Below, piece by piece: positions 7,595-17,277 of a stretch of DNA of 64,000 nucleotides. Under the pieces are notes generated by a model. It saw only the letters and a program-made list of their open reading frames with translations, was not told the DNA's origin and did not search any database. The stretch comes from Ahrensia marina (GTDB taxonomy: Bacteria; Pseudomonadota; Alphaproteobacteria; Rhizobiales; Rhizobiaceae). The translations under genes were made by a program, and so were the position numbers. The stretch lies in the NCBI RefSeq assembly GCF_001293565.1, contig NZ_JXMU01000009.1:56440-120439 (forward strand), in the 5' to 3' direction. Numbering within the stretch: position 1 is the stretch's first letter; the number at the start of each line of letters is the position of its first letter.

Positions 7595-9961
7595 CTATCT
7601 CTTGCCGCGCTTGGACCTTTTGCCAAACGGTTTACCGGCAGATTTTCTGCGCCTTGCTTTATGAAATGATCGTGTTCTCATGCCAAGGTCACGAGGTTCG
7701 GACATCATTTCAAAACGCATGGCACCTGCCATCGGTTGTACTTCGACGACCTTCACTTCGACACTATCGCCCAACCTGTATCCAAGCCCCGATTTCTCGC
7801 CAATCATGGCCTGCGCGGTTTCATCGAAATGATAATAATCGTCGCCCAACTTAGATATGGGAACAAATCCGTCCGCGCCAGTCACATTGAGTGTGACAAA
7901 TAGGCCGGAACTGGTCATGCCGGCGACACGTCCGTCAAAGCTATCGCCGATACGGTCTTCAAGATGCTGTGCAATAAGCCGGTCAATGGTTGAGCGCTCT
8001 GCCTGTACCGCACGCCGTTCAGACTGGCTGATGCTGCTGGCAATTTCGCGCAGATCGTCCAGTTCCAACTCCGGCAGCCCGTCTTTCCCGTCACCCAGTG
8101 ATAAGGCTTCTATGAGCGCGCGATGGACGATTAGATCCGCATAGCGGCGGATTGGCGATGTAAAATGCGCATAGCGGCGTAAATTCAATCCGAAATGACC
8201 GTAATTCTCCGGCGTATATTCAGCCTGGCTCTGGCTGCGCAAAACAACGGAATTCACAAGGTCAGCGTGGTCGGTATCTTTGACGCGCTCAAGAATGCCG
8301 TTAAAGGCTTGTGGCTTGAGCGCTGCGCCTTGCGCTAGCGGAATATCGAGTGTTTTCAGAAACTCGCGCAATGATTCCTGCTTGGAAAGCGATGGCGCAT
8401 CATGTGTGCGGTAAACGAGCATTTGCTCGTTTTTCTCCAGCGTTTCGGCCGCGGCAACATTGGCCTGGATCATACATTCTTCGATCAGTTTGTGCGCATC
8501 TAGTCGGGCAGGGACGATAACCTTGTCGACGGTGCCATCTTCTTTCAGCTTGATTTTGCGTTCCGGCAGATCAAGCTCAAGCGGCCCGCGTCTGTTGCGG
8601 CCAATTTTCATACAGGCGTAGCAATCCCATAATGGCTTGAGAATATCGTCCATTATCGGCGCGGTATCATCATCTGTCGCGCCATCGATTGCTGCCTGTG
8701 CCTGCTGATAGGACAGTTTTGCATGGCTCATCATCATAATGCGGTGGAAGCTGTGCTTTGTTTTCTCGCCATTGGCGTCAAACCACATTTTCACCGCCAG
8801 CGCAGGCCGATCCACGCCGCCGCGCAATGAGCATAAATCATTGGAAATGCGCTCGGGCAGCATCGGCACGACACGGTCAGGAAAATAGACCGAATTGCCG
8901 CGCTTTAAGGCCTCGCGGTCCATTTTGGAGCCAGGACGTACAAAATAGGCAACATCCGCAATAGCCACATAGAGAATAAATCCGCCCTTATTGTCGGGGT
9001 CGGCCTGCGCATAAACAGCATCATCATGGTCTTTGGCATCTGCCGGATCAATGGTGATCAGCGGCACATCGCGCCAGTCTTCACGCGGCGCTTTGATTGT
9101 TGGCTGTTGAGCCGCTTCCGCCTCATTCAAAACAGCATCGGGGAAAATATGCGGTATACCCTGTGCATGAATCGCAATCATGGACACCGCTTTTTCAGAT
9201 GACAGCGATCCAATAACGTTCAGAACTCTAGCTGAAGCAAGGCCATAGCGGCCCGTTTTTACAACACTGATTTCAACCAGATCGCCATCCTGCGCATCGC
9301 CAAGATTATTCGGCTGAATATCAAGTTCATTTTCTTTGCGCTCAATGGGGATCAGGCGCCAGCTGCCATCGTCGATTTTGCGTACAATGCCGAGTGTTGC
9401 CGATTTCGGACGCTCAAGACGCTTGATAACCCGTGCGGAATATTCACCGTCGCCATTGCGGCCAACCCGCGCAAGCACAGTTTCGCCAACGCCTGGAATG
9501 ATGACTTTCGCACGTGGATTGCGCGGTGTTGTGATATGGACATGCGGGCGCTCGCCCTGCATATCTTCATCCCAATCCTGCGGTTTGGCGACAAGACCGC
9601 CATCTTTGTCGCGTGAGATGATTTCCAAAACCGTCGTGCCATTAAGCGCATTGGGTTCGGCAAAGCGTTTGCCGCGTTTCTGGAAGATACCATCGGCTTC
9701 CAGTTCTTTAAGAAAGTGCTTGAGTGCAACACGGTCATCGCCTTTCAAATTAAAGGCTTTTGCAATATCGCGTTTGGTTGCCAGATCAGGGTTCTCGCGG
9801 ATAAAAGATAAAAGCGCATCGCGCGAAGGCATTTTCATGCTGCCTTTGTCGGCGCGCTTCATTGTTTTCGACCGGCTTTTGGCGCGTGAGGATTCGGCTC
9901 CAGCACGCGCCTGTTTTCTGGCTTCAAGTTTGGCCCGTCTTTGTGCGCGGGTTTCAGCCAT
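7595..9961 (-). CDS. rnr: Ribonuclease R
   Basis: A processive 3'-to-5' exoribonuclease of 788 residues that degrades structured RNA. A basic N terminus is followed by a winged-helix domain at about 48-110, cold-shock-like RNA-binding domains, the RNB catalytic domain and a C-terminal S1 domain at about 660-740, ending in a lysine/arginine-rich tail. The metal-binding aspartates are in ITIDPADAKDHDDAVYA. Its ATG overlaps the topA stop by one base (TAATG), so it is translationally coupled to topA. Confidence 0.97.
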   Translation of the reverse strand: MAETRAQRRAKLEARKQARAGAESSRAKSRSKTMKRADKGSMKMPSRDALLSFIRENPDLATKRDIAKAFNLKGDDRVALKHFLKELEADGIFQKRGKRFAEPNALNGTTVLEIISRDKDGGLVAKPQDWDEDMQGERPHVHITTPRNPRAKVIIPGVGETVLARVGRNGDGEYSARVIKRLERPKSATLGIVRKIDDGSWRLIPIERKENELDIQPNNLGDAQDGDLVEISVVKTGRYGLASARVLNVIGSLSSEKAVSMIAIHAQGIPHIFPDAVLNEAEAAQQPTIKAPREDWRDVPLITIDPADAKDHDDAVYAQADPDNKGGFILYVAIADVAYFVRPGSKMDREALKRGNSVYFPDRVVPMLPERISNDLCSLRGGVDRPALAVKMWFDANGEKTKHSFHRIMMMSHAKLSYQQAQAAIDGATDDDTAPIMDDILKPLWDCYACMKIGRNRRGPLELDLPERKIKLKEDGTVDKVIVPARLDAHKLIEECMIQANVAAAETLEKNEQMLVYRTHDAPSLSKQESLREFLKTLDIPLAQGAALKPQAFNGILERVKDTDHADLVNSVVLRSQSQAEYTPENYGHFGLNLRRYAHFTSPIRRYADLIVHRALIEALSLGDGKDGLPELELDDLREIASSISQSERRAVQAERSTIDRLIAQHLEDRIGDSFDGRVAGMTSSGLFVTLNVTGADGFVPISKLGDDYYHFDETAQAMIGEKSGLGYRLGDSVEVKVVEVQPMAGAMRFEMMSEPRDLGMRTRSFHKARRRKSAGKPFGKRSKRGKR

Positions 9962-12636
9962 TATGCCTCGTCAGCTGTTTTGGCAGCAGTTTTCTTGGCC
10001 GCTGGCTTTTTTGCTGTGGTTTTCTTAGCGGTTGTCTTTTTCTTCGCAGCCGGTTTTTTCTTGGCGGCTGTTTTCTTCTTTGCTGCAGCGCCGCCCACCT
10101 TTTTACCGGCTTTTTCGGCACGCTCGGCAATCATGCGCACAGCGGCTTCCAGATCAATGCTTTGCGGATCGGTGTCCTTTGGAATTGTTGCGTTAATCTT
10201 ACCATGATTGACATAAGGGCCATAGCGGCCGTCTTTAACCGTGATCGGTCCGCCAACCTCAGGATGTTCGCCAAGCTCTTTGAGCGCTTTGGCAGGCGCT
10301 GCGCGCCCGCGGCCCGGATTAGCGGCTTTGTCAGCGATAACGGAAACGGCACGGTTAAGCCCGATCGAAAATACTTCATCAACGCTTTCAAGATTAGCAT
10401 ATTTGCCATCATGCAAAACGAACGGACCATAACGGCCAAGTCCGGCAGAGATCATCTTGCCGGTTTCAGGGTGCGCACCAACATCGCGCGGCAATGCAAG
10501 AAGTTCGAGCGCTTTTTCATGATCAATTTCTGAAACGCTCCAGCCTTTGGGAATGCCTGCGCGTTTGGCTTCCTTGCCTTCGCCGCGCTGCACGTAAGGG
10601 CCAAAACGGCCGGTGCGTAGTGTAATCATTTCCTCGGTAAACGGATCGGTGCCCAACTCTTTCGGACCGTCGGCAAGCGCATCGGCACTGCCTTCACCTT
10701 CCTGGCCAAGCTGGCGTGTGAAATTACACTCCGGATAGTTCGAGCAGCCGACAAAGGAGCCGAATTTGCCCAGTTTCAAGCTGAGATTACCCGTGCCGCA
10801 TTTCGGGCAGATACGCGGATCCGAGCCGTCTTCGCGTTCGGGAAACACAAGCGGTTCGAGACGTTCATTAAGCGCATCCAGCACATTGGTAATGCGCAAC
10901 TCTTTAGTGCCGTCAATATGCGCGGAAAACTCATCCCAGAACTGACGCAGCACATCTTTCCACTGCAGTGAGCCGTCAGAAATCTGATCGAGCTTTTCTT
11001 CCAGCGATGCGGTAAAATCGAACTCCACATAGCGTTCAAAGAAATCCTGAAGGAATGCGGTTACAAGACGTCCCTTTGCTTCCGGCACGAGGGCGCGTTT
11101 CTCAAGACGCACATATTCACGGTCTTTAAGCGTTGATAAGGTCGCTGAATAGGTTGACGGCCGACCAATGCCAAGCTCTTCCATTTTCTTGATTAGCGAT
11201 GCTTCGGAATAACGCGGCGGCGGTGTCGTATGATGTTGTTCAGCCTCAATCTTTTCTTTTTCGCAAGCCTCGCCGGTTTTCAGTTCCGGCAGGCGCTTGC
11301 TGTCATCATCTCCATTGTCATCGTCTTTTTTCTGGTCATCCTTATGCTCGGTATAGGCTGCCAGAAAACCTTCAAATTTAACGACCGTACCCGAAGCACG
11401 AAGCCCAATTGTGCGCTTTTCGCCATTCGCTTCAATTTCTGCCGTTGTGCGCTCCATCTGTGCCGCTTCCATCTGCGATGCGATGGAGCGTTTCCAGATC
11501 AAATCATAAAGCTTGAACTGCTCGTCATTAAGCTTGGACTTGATATCATCAGGCGCGCGCATGAAATCTGTCGGGCGAATAGCTTCGTGCGCTTCCTGAG
11601 CGTTTTTCGCTTTTGATTCATAATGGCGCGGTTTGTCCGGCACGAAGTTCGCGCCAAAGCGCTGGCCGATCGCATCGCGCGAACTACTGATTGCCTCCGG
11701 CGCCATTTGAACACCATCGGTACGCATATAGGTGATAAGACCGGTTGTCTCGCCGCCTACATCAATACCCTCATAGAGCTTTTGCGCGATCTGCATGGTG
11801 CGGGCAGGGGCAAAGCCAAGCTTGGCTGATGCGGCCTGTTGCAGGCTGGACGTTGTAAATGGCGGTGGCGGATTGCGTCGTACGGGTTTTGCTTCAACAG
11901 ATGTTACTGCAAAAGTGGCGTTTTCCAGCGCGGTTTTGACGGAACCGGCTTCGTCGCCATTCTTCAGCGTCATCTTATTGGTTTTTTTGCCATCAATCGT
12001 ATTGAGCTGCGCTTCAAAGCTGGCCCCTTGCGCTGATTTTAGATGCGCAATCACGCTCCAATATTCTTCCGGCTTGAAATGCTCGATTTCCGCTTCGCGG
12101 TCTGTCACCAGCCGCAATGTCACGGACTGCACACGTCCGGCAGAGCGGGCGCCGGGCAATTTGCGCCATAGAACCGGTGACAAGTTGAACCCGACCAAAT
12201 AGTCCAACGCGCGGCGTGCCAGATAAGCATCGACGAGCGGCTGGTCGATCTCGCGCGGATTGGCCATAGCGTCGCTCACCGCTTTTTTGGTGATGGCGTT
12301 AAACACCACACGGTGAACCGGCTTGTCCTTTAAAGCTTTCTTTTTTGCCAGAACTTCCAGCACATGCCAGGAAATAGCTTCTCCCTCGCGGTCGGGGTCG
12401 GTTGCGAGAATGAGGCCATCGGCGTTTTTTACAGCATCGGCGATTTCTTTCAGGCGTTTGTTGGAGGCTGTATCAACCTGCCAGGACATCGCGAAATCTT
12501 CATCCGGCAGCACGGATCCGTCTTTCGGCGGCAGATCACGCACATGACCAAAGGAAGCAAACACCTTATAATCCGGGCCTAAATACTTGTTGATTGTCTT
12601 GGCTTTTGCAGGCGACTCAACAACGACGACTTCCAT
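9961..12636 (-). CDS. topA: DNA topoisomerase I
   Basis: A type IA topoisomerase of about 891 residues that relaxes negative supercoils. The Toprim domain starts at VVVVESPAKAKTI, the active-site tyrosine lies in GLITYMRTDG, and a single four-cysteine zinc motif (CPKCGTGN...GCSNYPEC) follows, then further topoisomerase C-terminal repeats. The last 50 or so residues are a lysine/alanine tail of KKT/AAKK repeats, as in many alphaproteobacteria. The ATG at 12636 is used; a GTG three codons upstream (12645) with AGGA before it is possible. First gene of the leftward topA-rnr-DUF983-Nudix run. Confidence 0.97.
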   Translation of the reverse strand: MEVVVVESPAKAKTINKYLGPDYKVFASFGHVRDLPPKDGSVLPDEDFAMSWQVDTASNKRLKEIADAVKNADGLILATDPDREGEAISWHVLEVLAKKKALKDKPVHRVVFNAITKKAVSDAMANPREIDQPLVDAYLARRALDYLVGFNLSPVLWRKLPGARSAGRVQSVTLRLVTDREAEIEHFKPEEYWSVIAHLKSAQGASFEAQLNTIDGKKTNKMTLKNGDEAGSVKTALENATFAVTSVEAKPVRRNPPPPFTTSSLQQAASAKLGFAPARTMQIAQKLYEGIDVGGETTGLITYMRTDGVQMAPEAISSSRDAIGQRFGANFVPDKPRHYESKAKNAQEAHEAIRPTDFMRAPDDIKSKLNDEQFKLYDLIWKRSIASQMEAAQMERTTAEIEANGEKRTIGLRASGTVVKFEGFLAAYTEHKDDQKKDDDNGDDDSKRLPELKTGEACEKEKIEAEQHHTTPPPRYSEASLIKKMEELGIGRPSTYSATLSTLKDREYVRLEKRALVPEAKGRLVTAFLQDFFERYVEFDFTASLEEKLDQISDGSLQWKDVLRQFWDEFSAHIDGTKELRITNVLDALNERLEPLVFPEREDGSDPRICPKCGTGNLSLKLGKFGSFVGCSNYPECNFTRQLGQEGEGSADALADGPKELGTDPFTEEMITLRTGRFGPYVQRGEGKEAKRAGIPKGWSVSEIDHEKALELLALPRDVGAHPETGKMISAGLGRYGPFVLHDGKYANLESVDEVFSIGLNRAVSVIADKAANPGRGRAAPAKALKELGEHPEVGGPITVKDGRYGPYVNHGKINATIPKDTDPQSIDLEAAVRMIAERAEKAGKKVGGAAAKKKTAAKKKPAAKKKTTAKKTTAKKPAAKKTAAKTADEA

Positions 12637-12891
12637 AATAAACACTTATCCTGAGGTTTTGGGCCTTAGAGCACCAATCTAATAACTGGACAGCACATGG
12701 CTTTGTGAAGGGCGTTGGTCAAGCCCAAAGCATATTATTTACACGATTAGGAAATTATTCTTTTAGCTAAATGCGTCCATAGGTTGTAAAAAATGACATA
12801 TATGGGGTTGATATACAACTTTAACGATGTATCGTGCGTGACGTGGCGGTAACTTACGTAGTAGCAGCACGTGCAGCGGACTGATATTGAT

Positions 12892-13113
12892 ATGATAGAA
12901 AACCTTCGTACTGCAAGAATGGAGCGCATCCGTTATATTCAAGCCATGTTGGGGGAGCTGCGTGTTCTGGCAGAAGCCGAACGGTGCGACATGCTCACTT
13001 ACATGATTGAAATGGCTTATATAGAAAGCAGCGATATTGTGCGCGGACAAAGGCCGGCACAAATTAAACCCTCAACGTTGCGCCACCTCAAGCAAGGAAA
13101 CTCTGTTGGCTGA
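12892..13113 (+). CDS. Small conserved hypothetical protein
   Basis: A 73-residue acidic helical protein, divergent from topA and convergent with dprA. The core RYIQAMLGELRVLAEAER with CDMLTYMIEMAYIESSDI has the regular heptad hydrophobicity of a helical hairpin. I recall similar small proteins beside topA or dprA in other Rhizobiales but know no function. Its last 42 bp overlap the 3' end of dprA on the other strand. An in-frame GTG at 12871 would add seven residues; the ATG has a weak GCGGA upstream. Coding status rests on composition and position. Confidence 0.65.
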   Translation: MIENLRTARMERIRYIQAMLGELRVLAEAERCDMLTYMIEMAYIESSDIVRGQRPAQIKPSTLRHLKQGNSVG

Positions 13114-14238
13114 GTGACGCTCGATCTGGCCGACTAAATCCATCTCTAATATAATGAGTGCAACCTGTGCTGGTTCAAGGCCGCTATGGGCAATGATATC
13201 ATCAATGTCTGTCGGTGCCGGACTAAGCAAAGAGATCACAGCCGCGCGCGCATTATCGTCCGGCGGCAAGGTCATAAACTCTTCTTTTTCAAAAAGCCCG
13301 ATCTGGTGTTGAACGGCATGTTGGCGCGCTTCGCTGACAGGTTTGAGTGCTTCGAGCACATCATCGGCAGACGTAATCAGGGTCGCGCCTTCGCGGATCA
13401 GATTATTGGTTCCTTGCGAGCGCGGATCGAGCGGCGATCCCGGAACAGCAAATACTGTACGTCCGAGCTCATTGGCCAGCCGCGCGGAAATCAACGAACC
13501 GGATTTTTGCGCTGCTTCAACAACAATAAGCCCCATGGATAATGCGGCGATAATTCGGTTGCGGCGCGGGAAATCACGGGCGCGCGGCTCCCAGCCAAAT
13601 GGTTTGTCGGTAATAGCGCAGCCTGTGCCGGAAGCGATGATGTCCTGCAGCAGCGGAATGTTTTCAGGCGGGTAGGGCTGGTCAATGCCGCCAGCCATGG
13701 CGGCAATGGTGCCGTTTTCGAGTGCTGCCTGATGTGCGGCGCGGTCGATACCGCGCGCAAGCCCTGAGACGATCACATGTCCGGCTTCATTGAGCGCGCT
13801 TGCCAGTTGCTGCGCCATCTTGATGCCGACCATTGAGGCATTGCGCGATCCGACGATGGAAATTGTGGGCTTGCTCATGGCGCTGCTATTGCCCATCACC
13901 GTGATCAGCGGCGGTGCCAGCTCTGTATAGCGCAGAAGCGATGGATAATCAGGCTCGCCAAGGCCGATAATGCGTGCGCCGAATTTTGCTGTTGCCTCAA
14001 GCTCGCGCTCGACTTCATCAAGGCTGGCAATCCGTATAGTACGCTTGCCCCCTGAGCGGGAGGTCATTTCCGGCAGCATTTCGAGCGCTGCACTGGCAGA
14101 GCCGCAATGATTGATCAGATCGCGGAATGTTGCCGGTCCCACATTGTCGGAGCGGTAAAGCCTGAGCCATGAAAGCCGTTGCCGGTCGGAAAGTTCGAAC
14201 TGAGCAGGTTTGGCGTTGCTTTGGCTCTGCTTGTTCAA
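13072..14238 (-). CDS. dprA: DNA processing protein DprA/Smf
   Basis: Binds incoming single-stranded DNA during natural transformation and loads RecA. The 388-residue protein has an N-terminal SAM-like domain, a Rossmann-type core with the signature GSRNASMVG and VSGLARGIDRAAHQAAL, and a C-terminal winged helix (about 315-380). The start is a TTG at 14238 with AAGGG eight bases upstream; no in-frame ATG lies before the conserved WLRLYRSDNVGPATF segment. It follows plsY by 3 bp, so the two are co-transcribed. DprA is widespread in bacteria not known to be competent, so competence is not implied. Confidence 0.95.
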   Translation of the reverse strand: MNKQSQSNAKPAQFELSDRQRLSWLRLYRSDNVGPATFRDLINHCGSASAALEMLPEMTSRSGGKRTIRIASLDEVERELEATAKFGARIIGLGEPDYPSLLRYTELAPPLITVMGNSSAMSKPTISIVGSRNASMVGIKMAQQLASALNEAGHVIVSGLARGIDRAAHQAALENGTIAAMAGGIDQPYPPENIPLLQDIIASGTGCAITDKPFGWEPRARDFPRRNRIIAALSMGLIVVEAAQKSGSLISARLANELGRTVFAVPGSPLDPRSQGTNNLIREGATLITSADDVLEALKPVSEARQHAVQHQIGLFEKEEFMTLPPDDNARAAVISLLSPAPTDIDDIIAHSGLEPAQVALIILEMDLVGQIERHSANRVSLLEVAQR

Positions 14239-14241
14239 AAT

Positions 14242-14880
14242 TTAGCCCTTTTTGCCGATTTTGCTTTCCGTGCCTTTCAGCAATCGGGAAATGTTTTCGC
14301 GGTGCTTAAAAAACACAATGGCGGTTAAAACCACGAAAAGATAGGCAAGATCATACCGTTCGACCCAAAACAGGCCTGCGGTTGCCGCAACCGAACCAAG
14401 CAGGGCGGCCAGGGATGAATAACGCGTGATAAATGCCGTTAGCAGCCAGACAATCGCAAAGGGTGCAAGCACATGCCAGGAAAAGCCAAGGGAAATACCG
14501 GCAAAGGTCGCAACGCCTTTACCGCCTTTAAATTTCAGCCACACCGGATAAAGATGGCCAAGGAACGCGCCTAAAGCCGCTGCCATCGCCGCTTCCATGC
14601 CAAATAATTGCTTGGCAAGAACCACCGCCAGCGTGCCTTTCAGCGCATCAAGCAGCAGGGTGGCTGCGGCGACTTTTTTATTGCCCATGCGCAGCACATT
14701 GGTCGCACCAATATTGCCCGAACCGATAGCGCGCACATCGCCCATACCGGCGGCGCGTGTCAGCAAAAGACCAAATGGAATCGAACCGAGCAGATAACCG
14801 CCAATGAGTGCTATAATAATTTCAAACATTGTCATCCAATCTGTCGGCGTAATTTCGAAAAATGTATCGACGGGATCCAT
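14242..14880 (-). CDS. plsY: Acyl-phosphate:glycerol-3-phosphate acyltransferase PlsY
   Basis: An inner-membrane enzyme that transfers an acyl group from acyl phosphate to glycerol-3-phosphate, the first step of phospholipid synthesis. Its three conserved loops are visible: [20 protein letters not shown] and GGKGVAT. There are about five hydrophobic segments in 212 residues. An alternative ATG at 14835 (MTMFEII) would give a more usual N terminus. It lies between the pyrimidine genes and dprA, with short gaps on the same strand. Confidence 0.96.
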   Translation of the reverse strand: MDPVDTFFEITPTDWMTMFEIIIALIGGYLLGSIPFGLLLTRAAGMGDVRAIGSGNIGATNVLRMGNKKVAAATLLLDALKGTLAVVLAKQLFGMEAAMAAALGAFLGHLYPVWLKFKGGKGVATFAGISLGFSWHVLAPFAIVWLLTAFITRYSSLAALLGSVAATAGLFWVERYDLAYLFVVLTAIVFFKHRENISRLLKGTESKIGKKG

Positions 14881-14905
14881 TCTAATTTACACCGTATTGA
14901 AAAGC

Positions 14906-16210
14906 TCAAATGCTATAAACGCAAGTACCGGCAACAAAAGTCTTTTGTACACGCCCTGTCAGCCGCGCATCTTCAAAAGAAGTGTTTTTCGATTTTGATT
15001 TAAGATCGCTTGTTTTCAAAAGCCACGGCTCGTCAAGATCAACGATTGCAAAATCTGCTGCCGCGCCTTTTCCAAGCGTACCGGCCTCAAGCCCGAGACG
15101 TTTGGCGGGGTTGGTGGACATGGCCGCAATTAACGTTGCCAGTGTGATCTGGTTGGCATTAACAAGGCGAAGTCCGGCGGCAAGCAGGCTTTCAAGCCCG
15201 ACCGCACCATCGGCGGCCTCTGCAAAGGGCAGGCGTTTTGTGTCCACATCCTGCGGGTCATGGTCTGATATGATCACGTCGATTGTGCCATCGGCCAATG
15301 CGCTTACCATTGCCTGACGGTCATCTTCTGATCGCAGCGGCGGCGACAGTTTAAAGAATGTACGGTATTCGCCAATGTCGTTTTCATTGAGCGCCAGATG
15401 ATTGATGGATATGCCTGCGGTGACGTTCAGACCTTCGCTTTTTGCCACACGCATCGCGTCTGCACTCATCGCGCAGGAAATTTTTGCCGCATGATAGGCA
15501 CAGCCCGTCAGCCTTGCCAGACGCAAATCACGTTCAAGCGGCAGAAGTTCGGCTTCGCGCGGTATACCGGATAACCCGAGCCATGAGGCAAACAAGCCTT
15601 CATTCATGACACCATTGCCTGCAAGATCCGCATCTTGCGTTGTATGCGAAATAAGAGCGCCGAAATCACGCGCATAGGTCATGGCGCGGCGCATAATGGC
15701 AGCATTGGCAATTGTCTGGCGGCCATCGGTAAACATAACCGCGCCTGCATTGCGCAGGATTCCCATTTCGGTCATCTCGACGCCATCAAGCCCTTTTGTG
15801 ATAGCGGCTGACGGCAAAATACGGGTGATTGCTGTCTCTAACGCTGTCCGCCGTATAAATTCGACCAGCTGAACATCGTCAATAACCGGATTTGTATCCG
15901 GCATCATGACGAGCGAGGTAACGCCGCCTGCCGCTGCTGCTTCGGATGCCGAAGCGATTGTTTCTCGGTGCTCACCGCCCGGTTCGCCAATATGCACACG
16001 CATATCGACAAGCCCCGGAATGACTGTCATGCCGCGCAAATCGTATACGTCAGCTCCTTCGGGCGCACCCTGATTATGAGCATCCGCACCGGCAGCAGCG
16101 ATGACGCCATCTTCAACAATGACTGCGCCGACTTCATCAATGCCCCGAGACGGGTCGACAATGCGGCCATTGGTGTAGACTTGTGTGCCTTTTGAAACTG
16201 TGACGCTCAT
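14906..16210 (-). CDS. pyrC: Dihydroorotase-like protein, probably non-catalytic partner of PyrB
   Basis: A 434-residue amidohydrolase-fold protein related to type I dihydroorotase. Zinc ligands are missing: the usual HxH reads Arg71-Val-His73 in [11 protein letters not shown], and the usual AHVS histidine is Lys243 in AKIS. Asp316 in ISDHDPQ is kept. It overlaps pyrB by ATGA. Non-catalytic pyrC-like partners that support assembly of aspartate transcarbamoylase are known in Pseudomonas and other bacteria; this gene fits that class. If so, the cell needs an active dihydroorotase elsewhere. A working enzyme with unusual metal ligands cannot be excluded. Confidence 0.85.
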   Translation of the reverse strand: MSVTVSKGTQVYTNGRIVDPSRGIDEVGAVIVEDGVIAAAGADAHNQGAPEGADVYDLRGMTVIPGLVDMRVHIGEPGGEHRETIASASEAAAAGGVTSLVMMPDTNPVIDDVQLVEFIRRTALETAITRILPSAAITKGLDGVEMTEMGILRNAGAVMFTDGRQTIANAAIMRRAMTYARDFGALISHTTQDADLAGNGVMNEGLFASWLGLSGIPREAELLPLERDLRLARLTGCAYHAAKISCAMSADAMRVAKSEGLNVTAGISINHLALNENDIGEYRTFFKLSPPLRSEDDRQAMVSALADGTIDVIISDHDPQDVDTKRLPFAEAADGAVGLESLLAAGLRLVNANQITLATLIAAMSTNPAKRLGLEAGTLGKGAAADFAIVDLDEPWLLKTSDLKSKSKNTSFEDARLTGRVQKTFVAGTCVYSI

Positions 16211-17169
16211 AGGGCACCGCCATTGTTTTTCGCAGGATCAAGCAGCGCTTCCATAACGGCCATACGTGCCGCGACCCCCATTTCGACCTGTTCTTCAATG
16301 ACCGATTGCGGTCCGTCCGCGATTTCCGATGCAATTTCGACACCGCGGTTCATCGGGCCGGGATGCATGACCAGCGCATCGGGTTTCGCAAGGCTGAGTT
16401 TTTGCGCATCAAGACCAAAATGGCGGAAATATTCTCGGATAGAGGGTACAAATGCACCGGCCATGCGCTCGCGCTGCAAGCGGAGCATCATGACAACATC
16501 AACATCTTTCAAGCCGGTTTCCATGCTTGTGTGAACATCAACGCCCATATGTTCAATACCGGCTGGCATAAGCGTCGACGGTCCGACCACGCGGACATGC
16601 GCGCCCATAGTGTTGAGCAATATAATATTTGAACGTGCCACACGGCTGTGCAGAACATCGCCGCATATGGCGACTGTCAGCCCGTCAAAGCGTCCTTTGG
16701 CACGGCGGATCGTCAGCGCGTCAAGCAATGCCTGTGTCGGATGTTCATGTGCGCCGTCGCCCGCATTGATAACAGCGCATCCCACTTTCTGGGAGAGCAG
16801 GGCAGCAGCGCCTGCCGCCTGATGGCGAATGACCAGAATATCAGGACGCATGGCGTTAAGCGTCATCGCCGTGTCGATCAGTGTTTCACCTTTTTTGACC
16901 GATGAAGAGGCAACCGACATATTCATAACATCAGCGCCAAGGCGCTTGCCTGCCAGTTCGAACGAGGCTTGGGTGCGGGTTGATGCTTCAAAAAAGAGAT
17001 TGATCTGGGTCAAACCTCGGAAGACCGACTTTTTCTTTTCGCGCTGGCGCGAAAGAGCGACGGCTTCGTCGGCCCGGTCAAGCAGGCATAAAATGTCAGG
17101 AACGTTCAAACCGGCAATGCCAAGCAGATGGCGGTGCGGGTAGACGGGAAAGGGCGCTGAATTTGTCAT
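16207..17169 (-). CDS. pyrB: Aspartate carbamoyltransferase catalytic subunit
   Basis: Condenses carbamoyl phosphate with aspartate in pyrimidine synthesis. The 320-residue protein has the carbamoyl-phosphate loop [13 protein letters not shown], the motif [10 protein letters not shown] and the aspartate-domain block [12 protein letters not shown]. No pyrI regulatory subunit is nearby, so this is the class that pairs with a PyrC-like protein, the next gene by a 4-bp overlap. The ATG at 17169 is used; a TTG five codons earlier is the only alternative. Head of the leftward pyrB-pyrC-plsY-dprA run. Confidence 0.96.
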   Translation of the reverse strand: MTNSAPFPVYPHRHLLGIAGLNVPDILCLLDRADEAVALSRQREKKKSVFRGLTQINLFFEASTRTQASFELAGKRLGADVMNMSVASSSVKKGETLIDTAMTLNAMRPDILVIRHQAAGAAALLSQKVGCAVINAGDGAHEHPTQALLDALTIRRAKGRFDGLTVAICGDVLHSRVARSNIILLNTMGAHVRVVGPSTLMPAGIEHMGVDVHTSMETGLKDVDVVMMLRLQRERMAGAFVPSIREYFRHFGLDAQKLSLAKPDALVMHPGPMNRGVEIASEIADGPQSVIEEQVEMGVAARMAVMEALLDPAKNNGGAL

Positions 17170-17277
17170 CTTAAAGTGGTGCAATAGGGCTAAAAACTTG
17201 TCGCTGCAACCTTCAAGGTGAACACATCACCACAAATTCGATATATGAATAGGAAAACACGATTCGGATTTCATATT

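Noticed and set aside
13072..14238. Evidence for natural competence
   Set aside because: dprA alone is widespread; no com genes are in the window.
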